DNA of 64,000 bases from Allacma fusca (GCA_947179485.1 OX359245.1:45495067-45559066); one strand, 5' to 3'. Numbered from the stretch's first letter, positions 21,714 to 33,475 are shown. Made by a program: numbers and translations. The notes: generated by a model not told the origin, from the letters alone.

Positions 21714-24700
21714 TCAGACATGGGAAAATGTAACTTTCTTTGTTTTATTTCGTAAACGTACGGAACGTCGAAGTGGATGATTCGTATCAATTGGTTGGGG
21801 CGATTTGAGAATTGATTTTAACTTTGTGGAGTGATAACCAGAAGTTTGTGGCGAGAAGTTTGGAGGAGGAGAAGTTAAACGCTTAACTGGACTGTCTTCA
21901 GAAGAAGTGGACGGTTGTAGTTTCATTTTGCGTGAAGGACGTGTAGAAGCTTTACGGATGGGAGAAGGGAGAGAGGAACCGGAGTCTGGGGTGTCGGAGG
22001 GAAATTGTGTCAACCAAGCGTCAAATTCGTGCTGGTCTTCCGTAGTATATACATACTCGGGATGAATAATGCCATCCCCCAAATCAATTTTTATGAGCTT
22101 GAGTTGGGAGAGGTGACACTTAATACTAGGTCTAAGCTTAGTAGAGGGAAAGGTTAAAACTAAGTCAGCATTATTGTTCTTATCAATATAAGTTATGGTA
22201 TAAGGTCCAACCCAACGACAAAGAAGTTTGTCAGACAAACCAATTTTTCGCTGAGGGAGATAAAATCGAACGTGGGAACCAACTTTAAACTCTAAGGGTT
22301 GATACATAGCATCAAATCGTTCTTTGGCTTGTAATTGAGCCTTTTTAATTAACTGGGATATTCTTTGGTGCATAATTTTGACCTGAGAAGCGCTGAGCTG
22401 AGTCATTTGTAAAAGTGTATTTGGAATGGAGTTGAGTAGAGGGGCTGGAGGAGCTCTACCGAAAAATGCTTGAAAAGGGGAAATTTTTGTAACTGAATGC
22501 TCGGAAGTATTATATGCAGTAATCACATACGGTACAAAAATGTCCCAATCTAACTGATTGTCCGAAACAAATTTGCTGAGCATAATTGCGAGAGTTTGAT
22601 TTAATCTCTCTACAATTCCGTGAGAACGGGAGTGAAAGGGCATACTTACATTATGTGTAATATTAAACCGTTTTAATAATTCTTGTAGAGTTGCAGATTT
22701 AAACTCCGCAGCTCCGTCAGAATTTAATATAGACATGCCTGGGAATGTTAAAATAAAAGATTCCAAATGCATGGCTATATGAGCAGCTTCTCTGTTGGGA
22801 AGGAGGGAAGTATGTACCCATTTGGTAAATAAGTCGGTAAGGACGAGTACATATTTATTGCCTCTCGGAGTTTCACGAAAGGGGCCTAATAAATCCATAG
22901 CATATGTGCTTGCTGGAAGTTTTATAGGAATGTTTTTCAGACTGTCCATGCGTAATTTGGTAAGGTGCTGGCGACTTTGGCACTCTGGGCAATGAGTGCA
23001 GTGCTTAAATGTGTCTGAGGTAATTGATCTCCACCAATAAAATGGACGAAGACGTGCCAAAGTCCTTTGAAAATTTAAATGACCACCAAGGGGATGATTG
23101 TGAGCATTTTGTAACACGATGAGAATCATAGCTTTAGGGATGACTAAAAGTTTAGGGTTGCGGGGATTAAATTGAATAAAATAAATACCATCATCATTGG
23201 GAATTAACTTTGAGCGCTTTTTCTGCAATAATTTATTTAAAGTATGATCAATGGCTTGAGCATGCTTTAAATCAGCAGGATTAATGAGAGGTATCGCCGG
23301 GAGTGGAGTGGGTTTGGATGGTGTAGATTGGGCTGAAAGACCTGGAATTGTAAGATCATCTTCCGTGTCTTTCGTAGTGGAAAGAGCGTAGGGGCATCGA
23401 GAGACACCATCTACGTTCCTATGGAGGGTACCTTTCTTATACCTAATGACATAGCGAAATTGTTCTAAAATCACAGCCATACGAGTGAGTCTGGCGGTGG
23501 GGTTACGTTGGCATTTTAAATAACATAAAGCATGATGGTCAGTAACAATTATGAAAGGTTTGAGATATAAAAATTCTCGAAGCTTTCGTGTGGCAAATAC
23601 CACCGCTAAACATTCTTTTTCGGTAACACCCCAATTTTTCTCAGCTGGAGTCAAAGCTCTGGAAATAAAATAAATTGGGTGTTCACCATCCTCAAATTGT
23701 TAATGTAAAATGCCAGCTATGGCTAAATTACTGGCGTCCGTGTATAAAATACACGGGAGTGTAGGGTCATAATGTCTAAGTACCGGAGCTGTGCATAGCG
23801 CATTTTTGAGAGTCAAAAATGCCTTATCACAGTCCGGGCTCCAATGATATAGTGATTGTTTCTTCAATAATCCTTGGAGAGGAGCAGCTATTTGAGCAAA
23901 GTTCCAAATAAATCTGCGATAATAGCCTATAGTGCCTAAAAATTTTCGTAGAGTTTCTAAATTATTAGGTTTGGGCTGTTCCATAATTGCAGCTACTTTA
24001 GCTGATTCAGTAGATAGACCTTTTTGGGACAAAAAGAATCCAAACACTACATGTTCTTGCATACCAAAGAAACACTTTTTGGGATTCATGCGAAAATTAA
24101 CTTTAGCTAAGCGTTGAAATACAAGTTCTATTGCGACCAGGTGAGAGGGGAAGTCTTTACTATAGGGTATGATGTCATCAATATAAGATACAGCGTGTGT
24201 GTATCTTAAGGTACCGAGAGTACGAGCAGCTAGCCTTTGAAAGTAGGCGGGGGCATTTTTCAGACCAAAACATACACGCAGGTACATATATAGTCCGAAT
24301 TCAGTGACAATAGCAGTTAAATGCTGATCATCCGGGTGGATGAGGGCTTGGTAATAATCGCTAAATAAATCTAAAGGGGAAAAATACGCAGCACTTCGTA
24401 ACTTAAAAAGCAAGTCATCAATCCTTGGGAGAGGGAAGATTTCGTCTATCGTGATTTTATTCAGTTTTTGAAAATCACAGACGAGTCGCCATTTACCTAA
24501 TTTTTGGCGGACTAAAAATACAGGGGTGGAATAATTGGAGTTTTCACAGGGAACAATTATACCTGCTTGAATTAATTTATCTAATTCTTGCTTTAAAATC
24601 TCACGCTCCGTGGTGCTCAAGCGGTAGGGTTTAGCCTGAACTGGAGTGTCAGAGTTTAATGTAATTCGCATGGGAGGCAGGGTACAAACTTGAAGATCCA

Positions 24701-25505
24701 TAAGTGTCCATGCAAATAAATATGAATATTTATTAAGGAGACTAATGATCGAGGCTCGTTCAGCCGGCCTTAATTTGGGATTAATATTCAAGGATTGAAT
24801 TTGTTCAGGAGTAAAAGGGGTTGGATTGTGAGGAATTACCGGAGCTGTGTTTAAGCTTTGGGTAAAATCATAGCGTTGAGCATGACCTAAAAGAGTATCA
24901 GCGGGAATAATCTGGGTAGATGTGGAAATGTTTGTGGCTAGTAAAACATTTTTCGCTGGGTTGATGACGGGAGGAAAAATTACTTTGTATTGTTTTTCTA
25001 TGAGTGGATGAGGGTTGAAAAATGTCGTGTGAGACGTGTGTAGTGGAGTAGTAGGTACATACATTTGGTGTCGAGGGGGAAGTTGGATAGTAAATAATGT
25101 TTTGACGGGAGAGGAACAGCCGCACTCAGATGAGCAAGTGGCTGAGTATGCATGCTTACGAAAGTAATGACATACGTGAGAGTTGTATAGGGAGTTGGAG
25201 TTCAGATGTATATGAAAGTCAAATTGTGTAATAAACTTACAGCCAAGAATGAGTGGAGGAGTGAGCGTTTCAAGGACATGGGCTTCTGTTGTGTAAAAGT
25301 AGTTATCAAGTTGGAACGTTAAGGAGGCTATATGGGGCGTAGGAATGCGAGCCTTATCTGCTGTGATAACAAATCTTTGTGGGCAAGGAGTGATGACTGC
25401 ACTGGAGGGGATGTGATTCTTTTGTATTAAATTATGAGAAGCTCCTGTATCAATTAATGCATCAATGGAGACATCATCAAAATAGCACATAATATATGGG
25501 CACAT
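21714..25505 (-). pseudogene. gypsy pol polyprotein with one internal stop codon
   Basis: Domains in order: protease with DTGA at about residues 19-22; reverse transcriptase with YIDD at 441-444; RNase H, whose first catalytic motif TDAS is present; then integrase with an HHCC finger (H-x-x-x...C-THC-PEC), DDE-type acidic residues in AMDLLGPF, LNSDGAAEF and HGIVERLN, and a WVGPY module near the end. The protein would copy and integrate the element. A TAA at 23700-23702 breaks the frame inside RNase H; both sides are in the same frame with no other lesion. Upstream, the pol frame stays open and overlaps the end of gag, in the -1 frame, so expression by -1 frameshifting is likely; I saw no classical slippery heptamer. 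Confidence 0.9.
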
Positions 25506-25525
25506 TGATGAAGCGGGTGACAGGT

Positions 25526-27124
25526 TTATTGTGGGTAAGTTATGGAGGGATATTGAAGATTCGCAAAGTGATTCTGGGGAGTTTGATTGTTTTGGGGCGG
25601 ATTGGGATTGAATGAAGTTTCCAATCTGTGGGCATTTTGGTCGTTCCGGCGATTGTTGCCGTTGTGCTGTTGATTGTTGCGGAAGCCATTGTTGTTTCCG
25701 CGGAAATTGTTGTTCCGGAAGTTCGGGCGGGGACCCTGACCACGCTGGTTGGGCCCCCTCTGTTGGTTTCCCGAACGGCAGTCACGACTGATGTGACCAA
25801 ACTTATTACAATTATAGCATTGCATGCCTTTGTGGGGGTTTGGATTTTGACCTCTATTATTATTGTTATTATTATTATTATTATTTCCGCGGGGCTGATG
25901 GGGAATCGGTTGATGAATGTTTCCTTGGTTACCGCGGTGATTATTGTTATTGTTATGTGAGTTACCGCGGCCATTGCCACGACCTCGTCCGCGGCCAGGG
26001 ACAAAAGCAAAATTAGCCTGGGCATTAGGCGCATCAGACAAGGTAAGTTTTTGGATGGTTTCCTCCAAAGACTTAACTTTTGCAGCCATATCGGAAGGGC
26101 CAGCAGTTGTATCAGCAAATTCTCGTTGTTCGCAAAAACGAACGAGAGCAGCAATGCTGGTAAATGGAAAACCTGCCGCTGCAGATTTGTACTTGGGAAG
26201 GAGGCCTTCCATTCCCCAAGCAACACGGTCAGGTTGGCTCATTGTTGGGTCATAGCGAGTGCAAATACTATCAACATCATACAAAAACTTGGCACTCGTT
26301 TCATTGTCTTTTTGCTTACGGGAAATTAACTGATTAAGATAAACCTGTCGAGGCTTGGCATAGCGTTCACGGAGAGCCGTGAAGAAGGTATCAATACTAA
26401 CAATAGTGGGTGGAGCTATGGCGAGTTGGGTTTGCAGCCATTGAAAGGGGTCACGAGCTAATAAATTGGGAGTGTGTCCTTGGAGAGTGGGCCAATCCCA
26501 TTGGTATTGGGCCACGACACGTTGAACGTCAATAATAAAATCATGAACATCATGAGTTGCGGGAAGGAATTGTTTAATCTTTTGAAAATCAACTATAGAA
26601 TGAATGGGAGCAGTGTTGACTGTAACATTAACAGGGTTGGCAGCAGCAGCAGCGGCCATATTGAAAAATTTTACTGTGCGAGGACGTTTATGAGGGTTTA
26701 TTCGGTAAAAGTTTTGTCGTTTGCGGGCCTTGGAAATTTGCCGTTTTAAAGACGGAACAATGCGTGTGGGAGGAGTAACGAGCGAAAGAACTGGTAATGG
26801 TGGTGGTGGTGGGGGTAAAGAAATCGGTGGAGGTGTACCTGGAGGGGTAGAATATTGTGGACTTGGAGTTCGTGGAGGTGAAGCTTGTGCGGGCGGAACT
26901 ACTGGAGGAACGGGCGGAGTAGGTAAGATCGGAGGTGGTAATGGCTGAGGCTTGGGCTTTTTACTAGTGCTAGTGGTAGCTTTTGCTTTTGCTTTTGCTT
27001 GTTGCAAGACTTTTGCTAATTCAGAGGCGTCTTTTAAATCAGGGTCAGAATTTTTACGAGTGACTCTACTTGTAGAAGGTTTAGGGTCTGGTTTGGATGC
27101 TGAGGGCTTCTTTTTATCGGACAT
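25526..27124 (-). CDS. gypsy gag polyprotein
   Basis: The 532-residue protein has a basic, proline-rich N-terminus, a Ty3-type capsid region (about 160-330, with motifs such as FFTALRERYAKPRQ and FLYDVDSICTRY), then an Arg-Gly-Asn-rich tail and one CCHC zinc knuckle, CYNCNKFGHISRDC, at about 436-449. It would form the particle shell and bind the element's RNA. All four zinc ligands are present and the frame is intact. The Asn-rich stretch just before the knuckle is encoded by ATT/ATA-type simple sequence on the plus strand. The start ATG at 27124 follows about 500 bases of leader after the LTR. Confidence 0.92.
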   Translation of the reverse strand: MSDKKKPSASKPDPKPSTSRVTRKNSDPDLKDASELAKVLQQAKAKAKATTSTSKKPKPQPLPPPILPTPPVPPVVPPAQASPPRTPSPQYSTPPGTPPPISLPPPPPPLPVLSLVTPPTRIVPSLKRQISKARKRQNFYRINPHKRPRTVKFFNMAAAAAANPVNVTVNTAPIHSIVDFQKIKQFLPATHDVHDFIIDVQRVVAQYQWDWPTLQGHTPNLLARDPFQWLQTQLAIAPPTIVSIDTFFTALRERYAKPRQVYLNQLISRKQKDNETSAKFLYDVDSICTRYDPTMSQPDRVAWGMEGLLPKYKSAAAGFPFTSIAALVRFCEQREFADTTAGPSDMAAKVKSLEETIQKLTLSDAPNAQANFAFVPGRGRGRGNGRGNSHNNNNNHRGNQGNIHQPIPHQPRGNNNNNNNNNNRGQNPNPHKGMQCYNCNKFGHISRDCRSGNQQRGPNQRGQGPRPNFRNNNFRGNNNGFRNNQQHNGNNRRNDQNAHRLETSFNPNPPQNNQTPQNHFANLQYPSITYPQ

Positions 27125-27626
27125 AAATTATAACGTAAGTATGTACGTACCGTGACGGTGGTTCATGGATATGAAACTTAACACTGTGTATTTATTGTAT
27201 GAAATTCCTCCTGAATGAGGTGGGAACGGCACGAGCTCCGTGGCTGTCCGTTGAGTATACCCAAATCCTCAGGGCATCGGTCGGTGAAGTGCAGGTAAAT
27301 CCGTCTGCCTTCCGTGGACAAGAAATAATAACCCCGTTTATCAATAAAAACTTACGAGGGGTTCTTCGACCGGTCACAGTCAATAACGGTTGACTCCTCT
27401 GGGGGTAGTCCCGAATGAGCTGTGCGTGTTGCAACGTCAAAAATGCAGGAATGTAACCTCTGCGTGGCCAAAACTGTAAATCTCAAAAATTCTCACGAAA
27501 TATGACACATTATTCAAACTTGCCTTTTAATAAAATCAATTCTTAAAGTTAATCGATTGTTTCCCAGGGGGAGTGATAATTGAGAGTAATTCGGGAGCAT
27601 TGCCAGGGCAATAATATTTTGGCAAT

Positions 27627-27644
27627 GTTTTACAAAGGCCACCA
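27627..27644 (-). other. primer-binding site of the gypsy element
   Basis: Directly after the 5' LTR, the minus strand reads TGGTGGCCTTTGTAAAAC. The leading TGG complements the CCA end of a tRNA, as expected of an LTR-element primer site. The tRNA type cannot be named from this sequence alone. Confidence 0.6.
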
Positions 27645-28160
27645 TGAAAGAGTAGGTTATGGTCATACCATGAAATCCTAACTCCTGGATTATTTACTTA
27701 TGTAATTGTCAAGAATTGTAAATAATTGGAAATCGTGCTGATGGAAGGAATGATTATGAATAAACGATTGAGAGTGATTTTACATTAATCCGAAGACTAA
27801 TTGCTTTTATTTATAATTGAAACCAAAAGGAAAAGGAAATGAAGATTAACAACTAAAAATAGGTGTTACTGGAATGACTCTCAGTTATTCACTGAAGAGT
27901 CTGGAAGAATCTTAAACTTAACAAGTGGCTACTTGAGCCTATTTTTACAATCTTAAGTCTAGACGTTACATCATAACGGATGTAACGGGACGTTGACACT
28001 CGTCGGCTTTAGCCGATGGGAAGTGCTTACATTGCACCTTTACAATAAGTGTTGAAGTTACTTTAGACTGGCTTAACCTATGGTTGTGTATTTCACAACT
28101 TAATTAGTTATTCATGGGAGACTTAACTAATTTATGTAATTTCTATATACATACCTAACA
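27645..28160 (-). repeat. 5' LTR of the gypsy element
   Basis: The 516-bp LTR starts TGTTAGG on the minus strand. It differs from its partner only at 28031. It should hold the promoter and polyadenylation signals; a GTCGGC...GCCGAT hairpin-like pair near 27998-28018 is visible, but no signal was assigned with confidence. Confidence 0.97.
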
Positions 28161-28438
28161 ATATCATTTCCTGAGGGAAAACGGACAATACTCATAACAA
28201 AATTTATTTTAGGAAGTTTAGGATTATATTCGACCAAGAATCCTGCATTTATTGTTCTCTGAATACAGAGAATGACTGTTTTCACCTTTTTATAACCTGT
28301 ATACATTTCGACGCCCTGAGGAAAAAATTCCTAGCAAAATATATAGCAAATATAAGAAGAGAATTTTTATACTCTTTTAAAGCTCAGGACACTGACCATC
28401 TATTCGGCATGCGAAATGATACATTGTAATACAACTAT

Positions 28439-28517
28439 GTTATGGGCGAGACCCGAATGACATGAATAAATCTATCTGTATGTATTCTTTTATTGTCTTT
28501 CAGGTCTCGCCTATAAC
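28439..28517. repeat. 15-bp inverted repeat with 49-base loop
   Basis: GTTATGGGCGAGACC (28439-28453) pairs with GGTCTCGCCTATAAC (28503-28517), 14 of 15 positions plus a G-T wobble. The loop holds further partial pairing (GACATGAATAAA against TTTATTGTC). It lies in the right half of the SINE-like insertion and may be part of its own transcript fold. Confidence 0.6.
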
Positions 28518-28619
28518 AATTCGCTAGTTTTTACATTGCATTTATTTTAGTGGTTGGGACGCAGCCCGTTTAATTTAATATAATATATAAATATATATAT
28601 ATATATAATATAATTTTTT

Positions 28620-28789
28620 TTCGCATGTCTTATATTAGATTACTTTGCCCTGCGAAGTAGGCTATTAATATTAAGCTGTCTGGACATGCCATTATACGGG
28701 ATCTATAGCAATTTACGGTTTTGTGTTTACTCTCACAATTCTCAAGTAATTTCCCATCTGCGAAGCACAGGGCCAGAACCAGTGACTAG
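28620..28789 (+). mobile_element. Helitron-like element, copy 2, right part
   Basis: This resumes the copy interrupted at 18587, matching copy 1 from TTCGCATGTCTTATAT through GGGATCTATAGCAATTTACG. It ends CTAG followed by T at 28786-28789, after the decayed hairpin CATCTGCGAAGCACAGG. Confidence 0.65.
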
Positions 28790-29370
28790 TGTAGAAACCA
28801 TTGACTTTAGTAACTATAGCAAGTTAAATGTATTGCGCTAATATGAAATCCTTTCATTTTTTCTATTTGAAATAATCAGTGCGTCCAGTGTCTGCGGCTT
28901 TAGTTACAATATTGCGGTACAACGGATCTATATACAAATTATAATAACAAAAAATCATATTTGATCAGCGCGTTGTGCTGATCGACTAAGGGGTGAGGCA
29001 CCATACAGTGATGCAACAAACAGCAAGGTTTAATAACCACGTTGGTATTAAATTGATCAAGCGATTAGTTAAATTCCACGTGTATAGCCAAATATTGAGT
29101 TTGAGAGAAAACTTTAGTGGGCCGGAAGTTGTTGTCCCATAATATTTTGATGATGAATTGCCAACTACCTATATAAAAACGAATTGTTAGTCTTACAGTT
29201 AATAGTTCACGTCTTATATGGAGATTACTTTGCCTGGCGAAGCGGTATATTAATATTAAGCCTTCTCGGCAGGCCTTGATACGAGATCTATTGCAAATTA
29301 CACTTTTATTATTTACACTATTTATTTACACAAGTAAATGCTCCTGTGCGAGGCACGGGGCTTTTACTAG
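28790..29370 (+). mobile_element. Helitron-like element, 5'-truncated copy
   Basis: Starting directly behind the previous copy, the sequence matches the last 570 bases of the copy at 54899-56213 (for example ACTTTAGTAACTATAGCAAG and CAACAAACAGCAAGG). It ends with the hairpin CCTGTGCGAGGCACGGGG, then CTTTTACTAG followed by T. Confidence 0.65.
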
Positions 29371-29394
29371 TTTGAGTATATCCCCGAGAACACG

Positions 29395-29995
29395 TCATTT
29401 TCAGCAAATTTAAATTATGTTTTTGCAGAAATTTTACACTAGATGTTCGTTTCCAGAAACATTAAAATAAAAATATAAAATACAGATACTAGGAGTTACT
29501 TGGTTAAGATACAAAATACAATACAAATATCCGCAGGAATTTTGACAAGATACAATTTTAAAATACGTTTTTTCCAACAAAACCGAAAATACGAAATGAA
29601 AATACTATATTTGAAATATAAAATACACATTGAAAATACTCTCGAATTCATCTCAAAGTATATGTCTGAGATATAACTGTATCTCCAGTTTATTCTCTCA
29701 AACACAGTGTCTTGGACGGTTTAACCAAATAATTGGATAGAGTTGTATTTTAAAATTGTATTTTGTATTTGAAATACGGGATGGACAACGTTACAAGATA
29801 AATAAATACAAAACATCAAAACGTTAGCTGATCTTAAAAATACGAAAAACAAATTACAGTGAAAATTTTGGTGCTGACAAAATACGAAATATCTTGAAAC
29901 ATTTAAGGCGAGAAAAATACCAAATACAAACTACCGAATGTATTTCAAATATTGTTTTAAGTACAATATTTCAAAATATTCCACACCTCTGCTTA
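29395..29995. repeat. AAATACAAAATAC-word region
   Basis: Words such as AAAATACAAAT, ATACAAAATAC and AAATACGAAA recur on both strands. The right edge read in reverse starts CAGAGGTGTGGAATATTTTG, a convincing hAT-type terminus. The left end and target duplication were not found, so the element is probably degraded or partial. Confidence 0.45.
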
Positions 29996-30559
29996 TAACA
30001 AACTTCACTGTATATCTGGCCTAACAAGTATTGCATGGTGTCAAGTATCCAAGCTCATTTTACATCCGAATTGTTTTTACACACGTTGAAGTTAATAATA
30101 TTATAAGCAACAATATAAATTATGAAGATAATTCTTTCATATCATGGAGAGGCCGCTGCAACAACTTACAATGAGCAACGTCAGTTAAACTTCTTCATAA
30201 AACGAACTCCGATTTTGAATTTTGTCCCTTGATTTATAACATCCACAAACAAAATACCCTGAACATGACATGAAATTGAACTGTGATTTTGAAATTGCTT
30301 CCGTCCTATATGGCATGCGCAAGCGTTTTCTTTCCATTACTTGACCCTGAATTTGACTTGAGGTTCAAGCAAATTTGTCTTACTCCTGAAGTGTGTTAGA
30401 ATGTCATGGGCAAGCGATCATCTTTTTACTATGCAGTACTTCACAGTGCAAATATTGATATTCACATTTGATTCGATTTTACAAACTATCTGGTATTTTA
30501 GTTTGTACTATCCTACCTTTTTTGGAAAATACTTAAATCAATTTTAACATTAAATGGCT

Positions 30560-31090
30560 GTAATTTAATGCATAGTCAATAAATAAAACTTGTTTTTACT
30601 GATGAAAAAAGACATCCAGTGGAAAGACAAATTTGGATATAATTTTGCTTTATTTTTACTTCCATGTTCTACAAAAACGGATTATTGTGAAGTTATTTAT
30701 AGTTGTTTTTCCAATATGTAAGCCAATGTAACTCTATTAACTATTATAAGATAGCATGTGTTATGTAATTGCATTATATAAATTCGATCGAATTCCTTCA
30801 AAGTTCAAGACCATGGTCGAGTTCTAGTCACATTCAAGTTCGTAATGTCACGAAATGCACGAATGTAATCATATGGTCAAGTAATTCATGGAAAACATCA
30901 ACAAGTACAAAAATTGAAATACATGGTTGAACATTTATACTTATGATGTTAAGAAAGGGTAGGCTTTCCTGGGGTGCTACAGGGGAATATAACGTTGCAA
31001 GCTAAAGAGGGATTCAGGGAGTGGATTGTGAAAACGTATTTAATTTAAATCGGGCGCCGAAGATTACTCTCCAAAGTGATCCATGATTTA
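30560..31090. repeat. duplicated spacer block, similar to 54350-54810
   Basis: Landmarks shared in order with 54350-54810 include TTATTTTTACTTCCATGTTCT, GTGAAGTTATTTATA, AGTTCTAGTCACATTCAAG, TTCCTGGG-TGCTACAGG and TTGTGAAAACGTATTT. Neither block has an open frame. They mark two copies of one larger duplicated segment. Confidence 0.7.
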
Positions 31091-31689
31091 TTTGCTGGTA
31101 TCTTCAAACGGATACAATAAATTGTTTTTCAAGTTTGATATTTGGAACAAGACTCTTGTTTTACCTTTTTTCTTCCATAGGGTGTGAGCTATTTTTGAAT
31201 GAATTTTCTGTACGTTAGAACAAAATAAGTGTTTACAAATCCCATATTTATTGCTTTAATACTTTAATCTGTGACTTTGAGAAAAGCGCAGAAATTAACA
31301 TGTATTTTAATCATTTTATTTAGATCTCCTTAAGTCATCAAGCTTTTTTGTTCACTCCATGTCTTGGACCTAATTGGGAATTCAGAAAAATATAAAAAAC
31401 CTAATTTTTTAAATTTTCCATGTGAAAATTGTTATATACAGATTTGCTTCAAAAATCTCAGCCCGCTCTTCGGTAACCCATTCACACGTCGACTCTGCGG
31501 GTATTTATCAAGTATACAAGGGTCGTTAACAAATGTCGAATTTTAGAATTTCTGATCTGGAACATTGGGAGCAGTGAAGAAATTTGCATTCACTTTAATT
31601 ACATTTTTAGAAACCATGGAGTCATTTCTTCCCTGTGACTCCATGTTCAGAACCGAATAGGGAATTCGGTATATTTATTTCAAAACCAA

Positions 31690-33106
31690 CCCAGTAAACC
31701 ACGAACGTTGCAGGACCATTGTACCAATACACAATTGTAATGTTATCATGGTTGGCGTAACGTTAGTCTTAGCGTTTTCCAAACGCCCAAATGTCCGCTT
31801 GCGCAGCGTTTGGCAAGCACAAATGGTTAAGGTTATTGCAACGTCAGATTTTAACGTTCAACTAACTAACGAAACGGGAATCGTTTAATGGTGGCATAAT
31901 ATTCAATTAAAATATTGCTACTTAAAACTTCCTGTTTATACTACTCTTTACTCTGAATTATAAAACAATAATTAAAATAATTCAACACATAACTAAAATT
32001 ACAATATTGCATGTCTTTATTATTACAATTACTATTAAATCCATGCTTTAAGAGACATACATATACGTAACAAGATTAAAATAAAGGAACAAAATCGAAG
32101 ACAAAAATCTCCGTCACCGCCAATGCTATAAAGAGTCCCTTCGATTTTCTCGGACTAATTTATTCTGAATATGTTGTAGGCAGCCGAGGAAGGAGTTCTG
32201 AAAACATTAAATAAAATACATAAATGACGCCATTAATCATTAAAATTCCAGTTTATTTTGCATTATGTCTTTCCAATGTTCATGAAATCTGAATCAAAAA
32301 TGTACATTGCAACGAATTTTGGCATGCTAGCTTGCAATAATAACTAATACTTACATTTTGATTATCCACTGGAATCCCAGGTCCTGTTAATGGTCAATGT
32401 CAGCAGCAAAGTCATCAGTGTGTACCTCTGCTAATCCTACCGGCTCCCTGAAATTATGCAAAAAAAACAATGTATACATTTCGAGCTAATTGTTAATAAT
32501 TAATTAAATTAAAAAAATATAAAATTTTAAGCAAGGCAATTATAAAAGTATGCAAGAATAATTAAGTTATATAATTTGGGACTACGAACTTACAATTTTA
32601 TGAAGATTGAATGCGATTCCTGGATTAGACTACTTCAAATTCCACTTCCAGATGTATGAAAAAATGTTTCAGATTGCGGAATAATTACAATTTAACAAAT
32701 TTACTTCCAGTGAAAAATAAAATGTTAAGGTCAACATTTATTAAACTAATAATTATAAGTACTGCACATACACAGCGTACTTTAATTTAATGCAACGGAC
32801 AATCTGGCTTTCCCTCTCAGACTCATTTGAAGCATCCTTGTTCACGCGCATGTCCGTTTGCTCTAGCGCTGAATTAACGTTAGGAAAGCGTTTGAGCAAG
32901 AACAGTTGTGCAAGACTTTCTCATAGCGTTTCACCAATGTTATTTGTAAGTGAACTTTTAACCATTTCTTGATACCGAAGCGCAAATGTTAGCAAAGCAT
33001 TTGCCAAGTAACGTTATTAGTCAAGCACTCATACAACGTTAGCTTTTGATGGCAAAAACGGAACGTCAGGTTTTAACGTTAGGCCAACCTACCGTGGTTT
33101 ACTGGG
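31690..33106. mobile_element. 1.4-kb TIR element with AACGTTA words
   Basis: The left end CCCAGTAAACCACGAACG and the reversed right end CCCAGTAAACCACGGTAGG are inverted repeats. Subterminal zones on both sides carry AACGTTAG, GCGTTT and TTGCAACGT words in inverted order. The middle is AT-rich without transposase. Flanking bases show at most the dinucleotide AA in common, so the superfamily is open. It lies between a 31440-31540 relic of the IR 5' flank and the full IR 5' flank at 33107-33475. Confidence 0.7.
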
Positions 33107-33475
33107 AAGTTTCGAAAATTTTCTACTTTAAAAGTTAAAATCCATTTGGCTTCAAAAATCTCAACCCGCCTTTCTTTACCCACTCATATGTTAAATTTGC
33201 GGAATTTGTCAAGTCCTTTTCTTCATGAGTGGTGGGAATCACCAATGTTTGTAACGCCTCACTTCAATTGTAATTTAGATAGCTTCTATTTCACAAATAA
33301 ATGTTTGCGCCTTATCACAAATTGCACTGCGACCTGACTTGCCGAAGTTTGTCTTTATATGACGAATAGTCTTACATAGCGATTAGAATTTTCAAATGTC
33401 GTTTGACTCGTTCCGCCGTAAAATGCAGCAACTTTAACAGTCATAAAAATCCAAGAACACCTGATCCTACTAATT
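33107..33475 (+). promoter_or_regulatory. conserved 5' flank of IR-like copy
   Basis: It matches the flanks before 7965 and 50881, for example TTCATGAGTGGTGGGAATCACC, TTGTAACGCCTCACTTCAA, GCCTTATCACAAAT and CCGCCGTAAAATGCA. It precedes a dead gene copy. Confidence 0.4.

Larger units (their letters stand above)
19018..28160 (-). mobile_element. Ty3/gypsy LTR element, errantivirus-like
   Basis: A 9,143-bp element lies on the minus strand with two 516-bp LTRs beginning TGTTAGG and ending TTTCA, flanked by the 4-bp duplication ATAT (19014-19017 and 28161-28164). The order is LTR, primer-binding site, gag, pol, ORF A, ORF B, LTR. ATAT is the target used by the 17.6/297 errantivirus group, and a third gene region after pol also fits errantiviruses. 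The LTRs differ at one base (19404/28031), so insertion was recent. It sits inside the SINE-like insertion at 18588-28619. Confidence 0.93.
18588..28619 (+). mobile_element. insertion with long target duplication, host of the gypsy element
   Basis: The Helitron copy is interrupted between TTCGCTGTCGTATAT (18573-18587) and TTCGCATGTCTTATAT (28620-28635), a near-perfect 15-16-bp duplication typical of target-primed LINE or SINE insertion. The inserted DNA ends in an AT-rich tail (about 28567-28619). Without the Ty3/gypsy element it is about 890 bp (18588-19017 plus 28161-28619), too short for a reverse transcriptase, so it would be SINE-like or a truncated LINE. The family is not recognised. 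Confidence 0.5.

Noticed and set aside
20744-21790. Upstream 350-codon extension of the ORF B frame
   Set aside because: It overlaps ORF A in another frame and has a low-complexity Ser/Pro/Thr composition; ORF A has the more protein-like sequence.
25540-26226. 228-codon minus-strand frame rich in Ile/Thr inside gag
   Set aside because: It is a shadow of the Asn/Gly-rich part of gag in another frame.
32790-32972. 60-codon plus-strand open frame inside the 1.4-kb TIR element
   Set aside because: It lies across the subterminal word region and shows no domain or conservation.
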